Source: Ruminococcaceae bacterium UBA6845
GTDB taxonomy: Bacteria > Bacillota > Clostridia > Oscillospirales > Acutalibacteraceae
Length of the DNA: 28,604 nt
NCBI GenBank assembly: GCA_002449395.1
Contig: DKDP01000002.1
Location: forward strand, 1-28,604
Direction: 5' to 3'
The notes below the pieces were generated by a model. The model did no database searches. It was not told the DNA's origin and saw nothing but the letters and a program-made list of their open reading frames with translations. How positions within the stretch are numbered: the stretch's first letter is position 1; every line of letters begins with the position of its first letter. Positions 16,315 to 26,700 of this stretch are shown piece after piece. The position numbers were made by a program, and so were the translations under genes.

Positions 16315-16438
16315 CATCTAAATGCACGACAGTCTCGCAATATATAAATAAATTGATAACCGCTGATTAAATTTCAGCACAGTACAGAAACCGCGTGCCG
16401 CAATTTAATCAACGATTATTTGAAAGGTGGCTTTTATT

Positions 16439-16882
16439 ATGAAAATTGCAATAGGCTGTGACCATGTCGGATATGAATTAAAGGGCAAGGTCATTGAACA
16501 TCTTAAAGAAAAAGGAATCGAGGTTGTTGACTTCGGCACAAACAGTACCGAGCGCACGGATTACCCGATCTACGGCAAGGCGGTAGGCGAGGCGGTTGCC
16601 TCGGGTGAGTGCGACAAGGGTATCCTCATCTGCGGAACCGGCGTCGGTATTTCTCTTGCTGCAAACAAGGTTAAGGGTATTCGTGCCGTAGTTTGCAGTG
16701 AGCCTTATTCGGCACTGCTTTCAAGACAGCATAATGACACAAATGTGCTTGCTTTCGGCGCAAGAGTTGTCGGTCTTGATCTCGCTTTGATGATTGTTGA
16801 CGCATGGCTCTCGGGAGTTTATGAGGGCGGACGTCACGCCAAGAGAGTGCAGATGCTTGCGGATATTGAAAACGAAAGATAA
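16439..16882 (+). CDS. rpiB: Ribose-5-phosphate / allose-6-phosphate isomerase B
   Basis: 147-residue RpiB/LacAB isomerase. It begins MKIAIGCDHVGYELK, has the catalytic base Cys65 in the loop ICGTGVGISLAANK, and His98 with neighbours RQHNDTNVLAFG for ring opening and phosphate contact. AAAGGTGG ends 8 nt before the ATG; a longer in-frame start at 16427 falls inside this ribosome site. In the allose route RpiB (AlsI) converts allose-6-phosphate to allulose-6-phosphate, between AlsK and AlsE, which explains its place here. It may also serve the pentose phosphate pathway. The structured gap before it suggests partly separate expression. Confidence 0.92.
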   Translation: MKIAIGCDHVGYELKGKVIEHLKEKGIEVVDFGTNSTERTDYPIYGKAVGEAVASGECDKGILICGTGVGISLAANKVKGIRAVVCSEPYSALLSRQHNDTNVLAFGARVVGLDLALMIVDAWLSGVYEGGRHAKRVQMLADIENER

Positions 16883-16895
16883 TCGGATTGCACAT

Positions 16896-16943
16896 AAAAA
16901 GTGAACCGTTGCATTGCAAAAACAGTGCTGACGGTTCACTTTT
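16896..16943 (+). terminator. Intrinsic terminator after rpiB (als locus end)
   Basis: AAAAGTGAACCGT pairs with ACGGTTCACTTTT (16931-16943), a 13-bp perfect stem with a loop of about 21 nt, followed by GTTGTTG. With T/A runs in both stem ends it can work in both directions between the convergent rpiB and pncB genes. Confidence 0.8.
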
Positions 16944-16983
16944 GTTGTTGTACACGGATGGATAATTTATTTGACGTATTATA

Positions 16984-17016
16984 AAAACACGGCACGATAA
17001 GGATCGCACCGTGTTT
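16984..17016 (-). terminator. Intrinsic terminator of pncB
   Basis: AAAACACGG (16984-16992) and CCGTGTTTT (17008-17016 region) form the outer stem; CACGGTGCGAT and ATCGTGCCGTG extend it with few mismatches around a 4-nt loop on the minus strand, followed by a T run. It starts 7 nt after the pncB stop. Confidence 0.82.
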
Positions 17017-17022
17017 TGTAAA

Positions 17023-18471
17023 TCAGTTTTTGTTGTATTTCTTTATCAAATCGTTTTTGACGTCCCAGAGTTTCTGCGAAAGGTCAACATAGTAGTTGTG
17101 CGGATTTTCAAATCTCTTGACCTCGTCCCAGAGGGTGTCAATCTGAGAAAGACAGTAATTCTTGATGTCGTCAATATCCTGATATTCATAAACTCTCTTG
17201 CCGTTAATGAACAGCGGCTGGAGAAGCTGACGCGCCGAGAAGTTGTAAACATTCTTACGTTTCCATGTGAAGTCGGGATCGAAAATCTCATAGTCGTGGC
17301 TGTCGTCGATCGTTTCGTCTTCAAGTGTGATAACATCGGCGAGTGCCTTGCCCGATTCATTGTCATAAAGTCTCCACAGCTTTTTGGCTCCGGGAGTCGT
17401 AACCTTGACGGCGTTCTCGCTGAGCTTGATCTTCGGAATCATTTCGCCGTCCTTTTCAACGGCGCAGAGTTTATAAACTCCGCCGAAAACAGGTGCCGAT
17501 GAGGCGGTGATAAGTCTTTCGCCGACACCGAATGAGTCAACCTTTGCTCCCTGAAGAAGCATATCTCTGATTATATATTCATCGAGTGAGTTTGACGCAA
17601 CGATTTTAACATCCTCAAAGCCTGCTTCATCGAGCATAACTCTCGCCTTTTTGGAAAGATAGGTGATATCGCCGCTGTCGATGCGGATTCCCTTGGGTCT
17701 GAAGCCACGGGGAAGTACCTCACGCTTGAACGCCTCAATTGCGTTCGGAATACCCGATTTGAGAACGTTGTATGTGTCAACGAGGAGGGTGCAGTCGTCG
17801 GGATATGCCTTTGCATAAGCGCAGAATGCTTCAAGCTCGGAATCAAAAAGCTGAACCCAGCTGTGCGCCATTGTTCCGAGAGCGGGTACGCCAAATTCAC
17901 GGTCAACTATCGTACACGCCGTTCCGGCACATCCTGCGATATATGCCGCTCTTGCACCGTATACCGCACCGTCGAATCCCTGCGCACGTCTTGATCCGAA
18001 TTCCATTATCGGACGGCCCTGTGCCGCACGTGTGATTCGGTTTGCTTTTGTGGCAATGAGACTCTGGTGGTTGATTGCAAGAAGCACCATCGTTTCAATA
18101 AACTGTGCCTGCATAACCGGTCCCTTGACGGTTACGATCGGTTCACGCGGGAATATCGGTGTTCCCTCGGGAACGCTGTATATATCGCACTTAAATTCAA
18201 AGTTTTTCAGATAATCAAGAAATTCTTCACAGAAGCCTCTGCCTCTGAGGTATTCAATATCCTGATCGGAAAAGCTGAGATTTTCAAGGTATTCAACAAG
18301 CTGTTCAACGCCTGCCATAATCGCAAAGCCGCCGTTATCGGGGATTGTTCTGAAGAACATATCAAACTGCGCCGTTGTGTCACCCTTGCCGTTGAGAAAA
18401 TAGCCGTTTGCCATTGTTATCTCATAGAAATCGGTGAGCATGGTCAGGTTTCTTCTTTTAAGATCATTCAT
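17023..18471 (-). CDS. pncB: Nicotinate phosphoribosyltransferase
   Basis: 482-residue enzyme of NAD salvage that joins nicotinate to PRPP with ATP hydrolysis. It starts with LTMLTDFYEITMANGYF, typical of the Gram-positive branch. EFGSRRAQG (residues 157-165) and the phosphorylatable His203 in TMAHSWVQLFDSE are the hallmark elements, and KGIRIDSGDITYLSK forms the phosphoribosyl-binding region. The length fits the long (~480) class. It is monocistronic, with a consensus promoter (18501-18529) and its own terminator, convergent with rpiB and divergent from the XRE gene. AAGGCGG precedes the ATG. Confidence 0.95.
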   Translation of the reverse strand: MNDLKRRNLTMLTDFYEITMANGYFLNGKGDTTAQFDMFFRTIPDNGGFAIMAGVEQLVEYLENLSFSDQDIEYLRGRGFCEEFLDYLKNFEFKCDIYSVPEGTPIFPREPIVTVKGPVMQAQFIETMVLLAINHQSLIATKANRITRAAQGRPIMEFGSRRAQGFDGAVYGARAAYIAGCAGTACTIVDREFGVPALGTMAHSWVQLFDSELEAFCAYAKAYPDDCTLLVDTYNVLKSGIPNAIEAFKREVLPRGFRPKGIRIDSGDITYLSKKARVMLDEAGFEDVKIVASNSLDEYIIRDMLLQGAKVDSFGVGERLITASSAPVFGGVYKLCAVEKDGEMIPKIKLSENAVKVTTPGAKKLWRLYDNESGKALADVITLEDETIDDSHDYEIFDPDFTWKRKNVYNFSARQLLQPLFINGKRVYEYQDIDDIKNYCLSQIDTLWDEVKRFENPHNYYVDLSQKLWDVKNDLIKKYNKN

Positions 18472-18500
18472 TTTAACACCGCCTTAGGATTGTTACTGAC

Positions 18501-18529
18501 ATTATATCATCACAATTTGGATTTTTCAA
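18501..18529 (-). promoter_or_regulatory. Promoter of pncB
   Basis: On the minus strand TTGAAA (18524-18529) and a perfect TATAAT (18501-18506) are 17 nt apart, about 30 nt before the start codon. This is the best sigma-A match in the window. Confidence 0.85.
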
Positions 18530-18660
18530 TCCCGAATGTGTTTATTATATAAGAAATGGAAAAGAAAAAAGTCATAATTTGTGAATTTATATAAAAATGC
18601 ACTGAAAAACCGAGATACTGAACAATAAATGACTAAAAATGTGGTATTACTCTTAAAATG

Positions 18661-18689
18661 TTGTTTTTATAAGTCCGTTATGTTATTAT
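18661..18689 (+). promoter_or_regulatory. Promoter of the XRE regulator gene
   Basis: TTGTTT (18661-18666) and TATTAT (18684-18689) are 17 nt apart, about 57 nt before the ATG. The 130-nt stretch between this and the pncB promoter is AT-rich and shows nothing else recognisable. Confidence 0.6.
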
Positions 18690-18745
18690 ATAAACAGAAA
18701 ATTTGAGTTATTTTCAGCGTTTTTTCAAGAAATAGGAGGACAAAT

Positions 18746-18994
18746 ATGAGAACAAGAAAGCAGGCGCTCGGCGATATGAACATTATCGGCGCCAAGGTTG
18801 AACAGCAGAGAAAGGCAATCGGAATGAAGCAGAAGGATCTCCTTGCACAGCTCCAAATCAGAGGAATTGATCTCAATGCATCGGGTCTTTCAAAGCTCGA
18901 GGGTCAGCTCAGAGGAGTTGCGGACTACGAGCTTAAGGCAATTGCAGAGTCGCTTAACGTCAGCCTTGAGTGGCTTCTCGGCTGCGACGAATAA
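18746..18994 (+). CDS. Small XRE/Cro-type helix-turn-helix protein
   Basis: 82-residue DNA-binding protein that is almost entirely one HTH_3-type domain. The recognition region lies in QKDLLAQLQIRGIDLNASGLSKLEGQLRG (two helices around residues 29-52) and the C-terminus YELKAIAESLNVSLEWLLG is the usual final helix and cap. AGGAGG precedes the ATG by 7 nt. It stands alone between divergent pncB and downstream DUF1015, with its own promoter and terminator. The target is unknown; self-regulation is likely for this size class. An insert in the usual turn (QIRGIDL) is typical of a Clostridia-type subgroup, by impression only. Confidence 0.85.
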   Translation: MRTRKQALGDMNIIGAKVEQQRKAIGMKQKDLLAQLQIRGIDLNASGLSKLEGQLRGVADYELKAIAESLNVSLEWLLGCDE

Positions 18995-19003
18995 GACAAA
19001 CTT

Positions 19004-19030
19004 CCGCTTCGTTTTCGGAGCGGTTTTTTT
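19004..19030 (+). terminator. Intrinsic terminator of the XRE gene
   Basis: CCGCTTCG (19004-19011) pairs with CGGAGCGG (19016-19023), one G-U pair, TTTT loop, followed directly by seven T. It lies 9 nt after the stop codon. Confidence 0.9.
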
Positions 19031-19039
19031 GTTATATTG

Positions 19040-19069
19040 TTGACAAATATACCCCGATTATAGTAAAAT
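19040..19069 (+). promoter_or_regulatory. Promoter of the DUF1015 gene
   Basis: A perfect TTGACA (19040-19045) and TAAAAT (19064-19069) are 18 nt apart, right after the preceding terminator, giving a 5' leader of about 55 nt. Confidence 0.68.
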
Positions 19070-19131
19070 TAACAGGATAAAAGCGGAAAAGCGGTAAGCT
19101 GATCCGTTATGGACAAGGAGAAGTGATTAAT

Positions 19132-20373
19132 ATGGCAGTTTTCAGACCTTTCAAGGCGATCCGTCCGATCCCCGAAAGAGCCAAGGATGTTGCTGCGTTA
19201 CCCTATGACGTAATGAACAGCGACGAAGCAAGAGAAATGGTAAAGGGAAATCCCTATTCTTTCCTTCACGTTGATAAGGCGGAGATCGACCTCGATCCGT
19301 CAATTGATCTTTATGACGAAAAGGTTTATCTCAAGGCGAGAGAAAATCTTGACAAACTCGTAACCGACGGCGTCTGCAAGGAGGACGAGACTCCCTGCAT
19401 CTATATTTACCGTCAGATTATGAACGGTAGAAGCCAGACAGGTCTTGTCGGATGCACAGCTATTGACGACTATATTAATAATGTAATCAAAAAGCACGAG
19501 CTTACAAGAGCCGACAAAGAGGCGGACAGAATCAATCACGTTGACTATTGCGACGCCAACACAGGCCCGATTTTCCTTACATACCGTCCCGACGAGTTTA
19601 TAAGCAAGACTGTTGAGGATTGGAAAGCAAGCCACGCTCCGGTTTATGATTTTGTTTCCGAGGGCGTTGAGAATACGGTTTGGGTTATCGACGACGCCGA
19701 GACGGTTAAGGCGATCACCGATAAGTTTGCGCAGATCGAGTCGCTCTATATCGCAGACGGACATCACAGAGCCGCATCCGCCGTTAAGGTTGGTAAAAAG
19801 CGCCGTGAGCAGAACCCGAATTACACCGGCGAAGAGGAGTTCAATTTCTTCCTTGCGGTTCTTTTCCCGACCGACGAGCTCGAAATTATGGACTACAACC
19901 GTGTTATGAAGGATCTCAACGGATACTCCGAGGACGAGTTTATGGCTAAGCTCGGCGAGGTTATGGATATTGAGAAGTACGGCAAGGACGCTTACAAGCC
20001 CGAGAAGAAGCATACATTCGGAATGCTCCTTGACGGCACTTGGTACAAGCTCAGCGCAAAGGACGGCACATTCGATGCGAATGATCCTGTTGATCAGCTC
20101 GATGTTTCGATTCTTCAGAACAATGTTATCTCCCCGATCTTTGGCATTGACGATCCCCGTACCGACAAGAGAATTGATTTCATCGGCGGCATCAGAGGTC
20201 TCGGCGAGCTTGAAAGAAGAGTTAACAGCGATATGAAGATTGCATTTTCAATGTATCCGACAACGCTTGACGATCTTATGGATATTGCGGACGCAGGCAA
20301 GATTATGCCCCCGAAATCCACATGGTTTGAGCCTAAACTTATGAGCGGTCTCTTCATTCATAAGCTGTCATAA
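19132..20373 (+). CDS. DUF1015 family protein
   Basis: 413-residue protein of the DUF1015 (PF06245) family, whose biochemical role is not established to my knowledge. It has the typical opening (FRPFKAIRPIPERAKDVAALPYD, in two parts), the invariant RADKEADR-like middle segment and the conserved DGHHR motif (Asp209-Arg213), which looks like an active or metal site. NPYSFLHV (40-47) and GPIFLTY (145-151) are further family elements. ATG 19132 is used (AAGGAG 11 nt upstream); an in-frame GTG at 19123 is too close to that site. In many Clostridia the family is encoded near serine-biosynthesis genes; here it is alone with its own promoter and terminator. Confidence 0.9.
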   Translation: MAVFRPFKAIRPIPERAKDVAALPYDVMNSDEAREMVKGNPYSFLHVDKAEIDLDPSIDLYDEKVYLKARENLDKLVTDGVCKEDETPCIYIYRQIMNGRSQTGLVGCTAIDDYINNVIKKHELTRADKEADRINHVDYCDANTGPIFLTYRPDEFISKTVEDWKASHAPVYDFVSEGVENTVWVIDDAETVKAITDKFAQIESLYIADGHHRAASAVKVGKKRREQNPNYTGEEEFNFFLAVLFPTDELEIMDYNRVMKDLNGYSEDEFMAKLGEVMDIEKYGKDAYKPEKKHTFGMLLDGTWYKLSAKDGTFDANDPVDQLDVSILQNNVISPIFGIDDPRTDKRIDFIGGIRGLGELERRVNSDMKIAFSMYPTTLDDLMDIADAGKIMPPKSTWFEPKLMSGLFIHKLS

Positions 20374-20389
20374 AATTGCACATATACAA

Positions 20390-20421
20390 CCTCCTCTTGA
20401 TTCAAGGGGAGGAATTTTTTT
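20390..20421 (+). terminator. Intrinsic terminator of the DUF1015 gene
   Basis: CCTCCTCTTG (20390-20399) pairs with CAAGGGGAGG (20403-20412), with one T-G pair and a 3-nt loop, followed by AATTTTTTT. It lies 16 nt after the stop. Confidence 0.9.
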
Positions 20422-20737
20422 GCCGCTCGGTGATGGGGAGAACGTTGACGGCACAGCGCCGGTTGATCGTTAAACTCTAATTTTCGCTAAAAGAATGTTG
20501 ACTTTTTCGACCTAAATCAGACCGAATTGGACAATTTATACATAAAAATCATAACATTTAATCGAAAATTATAGTTGAATTTCAACTCGAAATATGTTAA
20601 TATAATTTTATCTATACTGGGAAAGTGCGTTATTGGCATTTTTGGCGCAATTTTTCGGTAAAATAAACTTTTCTGAAACGGAAAAACCGCTTGCAATGGG
20701 GTTTGCGGATTCTTTCCATATCACGGGAGGTAACGTT
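20422..20737 (+). promoter_or_regulatory. Upstream region and leader of the giant surface protein gene
   Basis: No gene is seen in these 316 nt. A TATAAT at 20601-20606 is the best -10; no good -35 stands 17 nt upstream, but a 15-nt palindrome AGTTGAATTTCAACT (20573-20587) covers that position and could be an operator or activator site. A leader of about 125 nt follows with a small potential stem (CGG AAAAA CCG near 20680). It matches no riboswitch class I know. GGGAGG precedes the ATG by 7 nt. Confidence 0.45.
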
Positions 20738-23700
20738 ATGGTTAAAAAACTTTCAAAACTCGGAAGAAGTACGTTAAGCGTACTCCTCTGTCTTGCGATG
20801 CTCCTCACAACTTTCTGCTTCTTCGATATCGGTTCGGTGATATCGGAGGCGATGGTATCAAAGAGCAGTCACGCATTGACGGAGGCAGGCACGACTTCCG
20901 ATACTTTTGCGCTGTACAGTATTTCCGCACCCGAGCTTGTCTACATAAAGGCAGGCGGAAAGGATTCGGAATTTTTCCTGAACGCAGCGTCAAACGGTAC
21001 GGTCAGCGAACCGACCTCGGCGACGAGTACGCTCAGCTTTTCCTGTGCAACGGCGAGAAGTGTAACGATTTCAATAACTGTCCTCGATTCAAATCTCAAT
21101 GCGTCGAGTGCAAACAGAGTAACAAATGTCGCTTTCTCTGACGGTACATATATGTCGTCGGATAAGCCTTTGGAGGCTTCTTCGTCCTCTGTCAATAAGA
21201 CAATCAGCAGCCTCACTATGGCTAAAGCCGAGCCGGGCAAGGAATATATTATCCGTTGGGATATCGTATATACAACAGCTTCGGGTTCATATACGACCTA
21301 TGCCTATACGGGCGTTAAATTCCCATTGCTCTCTCAGGCAGGTATGACGACGAGACAGTATTATTACGGAACTGCCGGAGGATTAACAGGCAATTCTGCC
21401 GAGTCATCGACCTATTCGTTTATTACAGGCGTTGACTCTGTTAAAGGCGGTAATGTTGGCTCCAAGTATGGCTTGACCCTCACGGCTCCGCTTATCGACT
21501 TTAACGCAAGTCTTTATCCTAGAGGTCTTGATATGCCTGTTAATAAAGACTATTTCGATCCGGACGGAACGGGTGTGCTTGTTGCTTATGCGAAGCATAA
21601 CAGCAACGGTGTATATTTTGTTCAGGGCTCAAGAGTTTATAATACTCAGTGGGATGGCTCACAGGAATATAACCCCATGGACATGATAACGCACGCCAAC
21701 TATTTCGGCGGTAAGCCGAGCTCGGACGGCGACGCATACGGCTATGCGGCGGCGGATATCACCATTGATACGTCAAGATACACCGACTTTAGCCAGGTTC
21801 CGAACCTCAGAGCAGGCTTCGTTGAGTTCGATTCCGACGGCGGTCAGAATGAGAACTTCCTGAACGCTATCAGAAACTGCTCATATACAACATCGGATGC
21901 TTCTTCTTTCTTCAGAAAGAACAGAACAAACAACAACACTGCGGGCAAGCAGAACACGACGCCGACAATCTATTGTCCGGACGTTGACCGCAGTGACGAA
22001 AAAAATGACCGTTCATGGGTTCGTGGACTTTACAAGCTCAGCGGTAATATCACAACGGCAAAGAACAATCTTAGGCAGTCCACCTCGGGCGGTACATCGC
22101 TCCCGATTGCATCTTTCAGCAACAATGTTTATACAACATATATTGCCTTTGAGTATTCGCTTCGATTCAGCGGCGCGCTGACAAAGGACGAATACGCTTC
22201 GGGTATTTCGAGAGTAAGACTTAACGCAAATCTTACCGACAAGTCAACTGCCCGTAAATACTATTATCAGTTCCTTAATTCGGGTGTCAACACATCGGCG
22301 AGCAACTGGAACACTACGATCAAGGGCTATGTCGAGTCATACGTTAAGGCTCTTTGCGTTTCCTCGGCTCCTGCGGCAAGCTCATATAACGATCCTGCGG
22401 ATGCGATTACGGCGGCACAGGCTGAACTTAAAACCGAAATGATATCAGCCCTTGCCAGCTCGGCACCTGTATATTTCGATGTTCCGGAAACAATTTACCT
22501 CACTCCGCAGGCAGGTACAGGAAATTCAGCTTTCCAGTATGTGCTTGACCAGACGATTACACTTTCAAAAGATAAGAACGGAGAAACAACAGCAACAAAA
22601 ACTGTTAATACGGGATATAAGAATATTTCGGACGGCGGTAATATATCATTCTATTATGCCGATGCAAAGAATGTTAAAATCACGGTTAGCGGTGCAACGG
22701 CGGGTTTAGCAACCTCCGGTACCGGAGTAAATATTAAAAAACTGAACACCGAGTACACTTGTACAAAAGATACACTTATGCTTGCAAAGGTTATTTCCGG
22801 ATCCAAGGGATATACCTCGGGTTATATTACTTGGACGGCAACCTATTACGATAACGCAGACGGTCATACAAAGTCAATTTCTGCAAAGACGTATGTTTAT
22901 GCGCCGTTTACGGGAGTTGCGGCTGCGCTTGGTGCCGGTTCGTATAAGAATAGAGCGCATTCAGAAAACAAGTTCACGTCTACATATTGGATTACAGGCG
23001 GACATAGCGTTAAAAGCAGAACCGGTACTTTAGCTGATGGCGCAAACGGAAAATTAACAGACTTAAAAACCGGAGCAATGTATGACCCGCCATTGTATGA
23101 CAGCACAATAACAACCGGCGGTAACGGCGGCAGCGGAAACCATAGTGAATATCCGACAACAATTCCCTCCGGTGTCGGTACAACATATGCAAGAGTAAGT
23201 GACGACCAAGACGATCATAACATGAATGTATATGGCGGCACTCTTACCATCAATGTTGATAAGACCCGATTTGGCACGTTCCAAACTATTCCGAATTTTA
23301 AAATAGGTTATGATGTCAATCATCTTGCTAATACAGATAGAAACAACGACCGCTGGATGCATTATGATGTAAAAAATTCTCTTACACAAAAATTTGATAC
23401 TACAACCACGGGCAGAAAGGTCAATACAGCAGTTAACGGAACTGTGCCCGATAGTGATACCTCATATGAAATGACAGCTTATGCCAACCCGTATTATAAC
23501 AAGAACAGCAGTTCAAAAATTCCGATTACAAATCATATCTATTTAAGTGTTCTTGTAAATAAAAAGGGTGCACTCCGCGCCGCCATTGAAAAAGCGCAAA
23601 AGCAATTCGCTAATTTTGGTATTTATAACGGCGACACAATGTCAAGCTATTATTATGAGGGCGATATTTACAACAATTTTGTTGCAAAGTATAAGGCGGC

Positions 23701-26700
23701 TTATGAAGCATTGACAAAGGTTGATCAATCGTATACGACAACCCAGGTTGAAACTATTGCGAACGATCTTACGGCGGCTCTTAACAAGCTCCTTGTAAAC
23801 GATAAAACTAAAAATGACCTCAAAATAAACCGTCCTGTCCGTGAGTACAACCTCGGACTTGAAAGGCTCAGCAACGGTCAGTACAAGATTGTTGAGATCG
23901 ACGGCGGCAAGCAGTATGAAGATATGACATACGATGCCCGTGATAACGTATATTTCACTCCCGATACGTATAAGGGATATACCTTTGCAGGTAAGTACGA
24001 GCTTACGAGCTTTACGAACTATGTAGAGGATAAAGATGTATCAATTTCCCCGTCAAGCTATTACGGCAAAACGATCGCTTCTCTGCCGGCTTTCTTATCG
24101 GCAAGCAATTTAAACAGCAATACAATGAGCATTTCAGGCTCAACGGTAACCATAGGAACAACCTCAACAAAGACAACAACCGTTCCGAAGTTTGACGGCA
24201 ACAATACAACTTACGAGTGGGTTGCCGCAGTCAACGACACCTCGCTGACAATGGTCAACTTTTATTTTGTTGATCAGAAAGTTGTTACATTTGATGTAAA
24301 TTATGATTCCAATAAGCCAAACCTTTTGGGTGCATACACGAGAGTGTCAAACGGCGGCTTTACCGCAGTAACCTCAAATACCGTTAACGGACTTACAACA
24401 ACCTATGACAGAACAACCGGCACAATAAAACTTAACGGTACGGTTAAGTCGGGCACAGTCGTATTTGCATCGCTCCTCCCTGACGATTTTGCTGCAGGCG
24501 CATATAATTTCAGCTTCCGTTATCAGAGCGGAAGCGTGTCGGGTGTCGGCACCAGTTTTGTTGCCGGAAATCCGGACGGAAACGTAAACTCGTATGTTGC
24601 ATTGTGCGCCGAGCTTATCAGAGAAAACGGATCAACTACTTCTCCGAGAACCTTTGTCGAAACTTACGGTGGAACAAAATCTGAAAATAAGACTCTTAAT
24701 GTAAGTGAAGCTCAGGCGCAGGAGGCTAAAGCAATACAATACAGAATTGCATTCTGTCCGATTTCGGGCGGATCGCTGACCAGTGTCACATTTACAAACT
24801 ATACGTTTAAACTTGAAGTGACCGAGAATACAACAACAGGATTCGTTCCGAACTCACTTGTTCAGTTCTACGGCCATCAGCTCGGCACAATGCCCGTTCC
24901 CGTCCGTGAGAACTACCGCTTCCTCGGCTGGTTCACAGCTCCCGACGGCGGCGAGAGAATAACCGCCTCATCGGTTATGGGCAGCAAGGATATGACCGTA
25001 TACGCTCACTGGGCGATAACGGATAAGGTTCTTCTTCTCGACAACGAATTTAACTTTGATGAATTTGTTTCAAAGGCGAGCACCGCCGAGGCAACATTGA
25101 AAGGCTTTGCGGACTCCCACGTTGCACGCAGTGAGGGAACGATAAACGGCGGAACCGATTTGGGTACGGCTAAATATTATACGTATTCAACAACTCAGGA
25201 TGATGTCGGCGATACTTCATTAAATATTAAGTATGACAGATCGGTAAGCAGTTCAACGGGCGTTGCATTCGATATATTCAAATCGAGCATATTTACCGCA
25301 TCTGCCCAAGGTGATTACACCCTCACTTATGAATACAGAATCAATGATTACTATTCACAGGCTTATGAAGAAAAGGGAACGAAGGACTGCGACTCTGTTG
25401 TTATCGGTTTTGCAACAGCTTCCGACTACTGGGGAGGATACGGTGTCGGTCAGTCATTTACCGAGAACAAAAAAACCTCAGACGGTTATGAAAGAGTTGC
25501 GCTGAAGAGAGAGTTTAGCACAGGCAATCAGTTCTTCTTCAATATGCTGTTCTATTTCTGCAACAGGGATGCCGATATAGGCGTAACCGCAAACCACTTC
25601 CGTGCCGATGTTGATATCAAAAACATCGTTATCAAGGATCCGAGCGGCAATATTGTCCTTTCATCGAACAGTATGAGTACCTCTAACGGTACATCTTCAT
25701 TCGATCCTGATTCACGCACGGTTACGCTTAATTCGTCAGGAGTTGACTGCTATACCGCTACGTACGATCAGCCGAAATATACAATGACATCGACAATGGA
25801 GGCAGGAAAAACTTACACTCTTATGTTTGATTATACTGCAACTACGCAGGCAAGAATCAGACCGTTTATATTCTTCTGCCAGTCGAACACAACAAGCGGA
25901 TATCAGAATGCTGCCGCAACGTATATTGATGTGCCGGAGGGCTCCGGAACATTTGCGTTCAGATTTACCGCACCGGCATACTCTTATTATCAGTTCCGTT
26001 TTGGTGTTTACAAATATGGCGGATCTGACACTGCAGCCGTTCCCGGTCCTGTAACATTCGGTAATATTTCGATTCAGCGAACCGAAATCTACGATGCTGA
26101 ATTGGGCGGTTACAACTCAGATTCAAGTACTTACCTCGGCTGGGTCAGCAAAATAACAGGTTCGAAAGACAGTGATAACACAACGGTTTACGTAGACGAC
26201 CTTAATTCAAGAAATGAAAAGCTGACATCACATTATCAGGATATCGACTACGGCGCAAAATATGACGAGCTTTATGTACCGACCCGTGAGGGCTATACAT
26301 TCCTCGGCTGGTATGACGCATCGGGCACACCTTATACCGATGCAAACGGCAATGCAGTCGACAACCATGTTTGCACAACGGACGGTTTGAAGCTCTATTC
26401 ACGCTGGACGCCCAAGACCTTTGAACTCAAATATAATGCATTCAGACCGAAAGACAGTAAGGGCGCTGTTACGGATGGCACAGTCGGCAGTCTCCCGTCA
26501 CCGAATCCGCAGACACTCAAGTTCGGTATTGCGTCTTCAATCAGTGCAAACGTACCGACTCTTACAGGTTATACTTTCAGCGGCTGGTCAAAGACATCCG
26601 GCGGAACAAAGGCTTATGATAAAGGTCAGACGCTCGACGCATCAACCGTAAGCCAGATGTATAAGGACTGCGGCGGCAAAACATACAATATCTACACTGT

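Larger units (their letters stand above)
15979..16438 (+). other. 460-nt structured intergenic region between alsB and rpiB
   Basis: No convincing gene is present; an antisense 60-codon frame at 16135-16317 has no family look. Instead the stretch holds a series of inverted repeats. A 10-bp stem pairs 16025-16034 with 16051-16060. A 9-bp pair joins 16073-16081 to 16150-16158. An 11-bp perfect pair joins 16196-16206 to 16240-16250, with TTTTTT about 7 nt later. A 16-bp palindrome lies at 16299-16314 and a 9-bp pair joins 16365-16373 to 16402-16410. It could be a leader RNA, a small RNA, or alsB 3' stabilising structures followed by a separate rpiB promoter. Confidence 0.5.

Noticed and set aside
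16135..16317. 60-codon minus-strand frame in the alsB-rpiB gap
   Set aside because: No ribosome site, odd basic and Ser/Cys-rich composition, and it is laid over inverted repeats that explain the sequence better.
20613..20737. Possible c-di-GMP or other riboswitch in the leader of the giant gene
   Set aside because: Key conserved stretches of the GEMM classes are not present and only a very small stem can be drawn.
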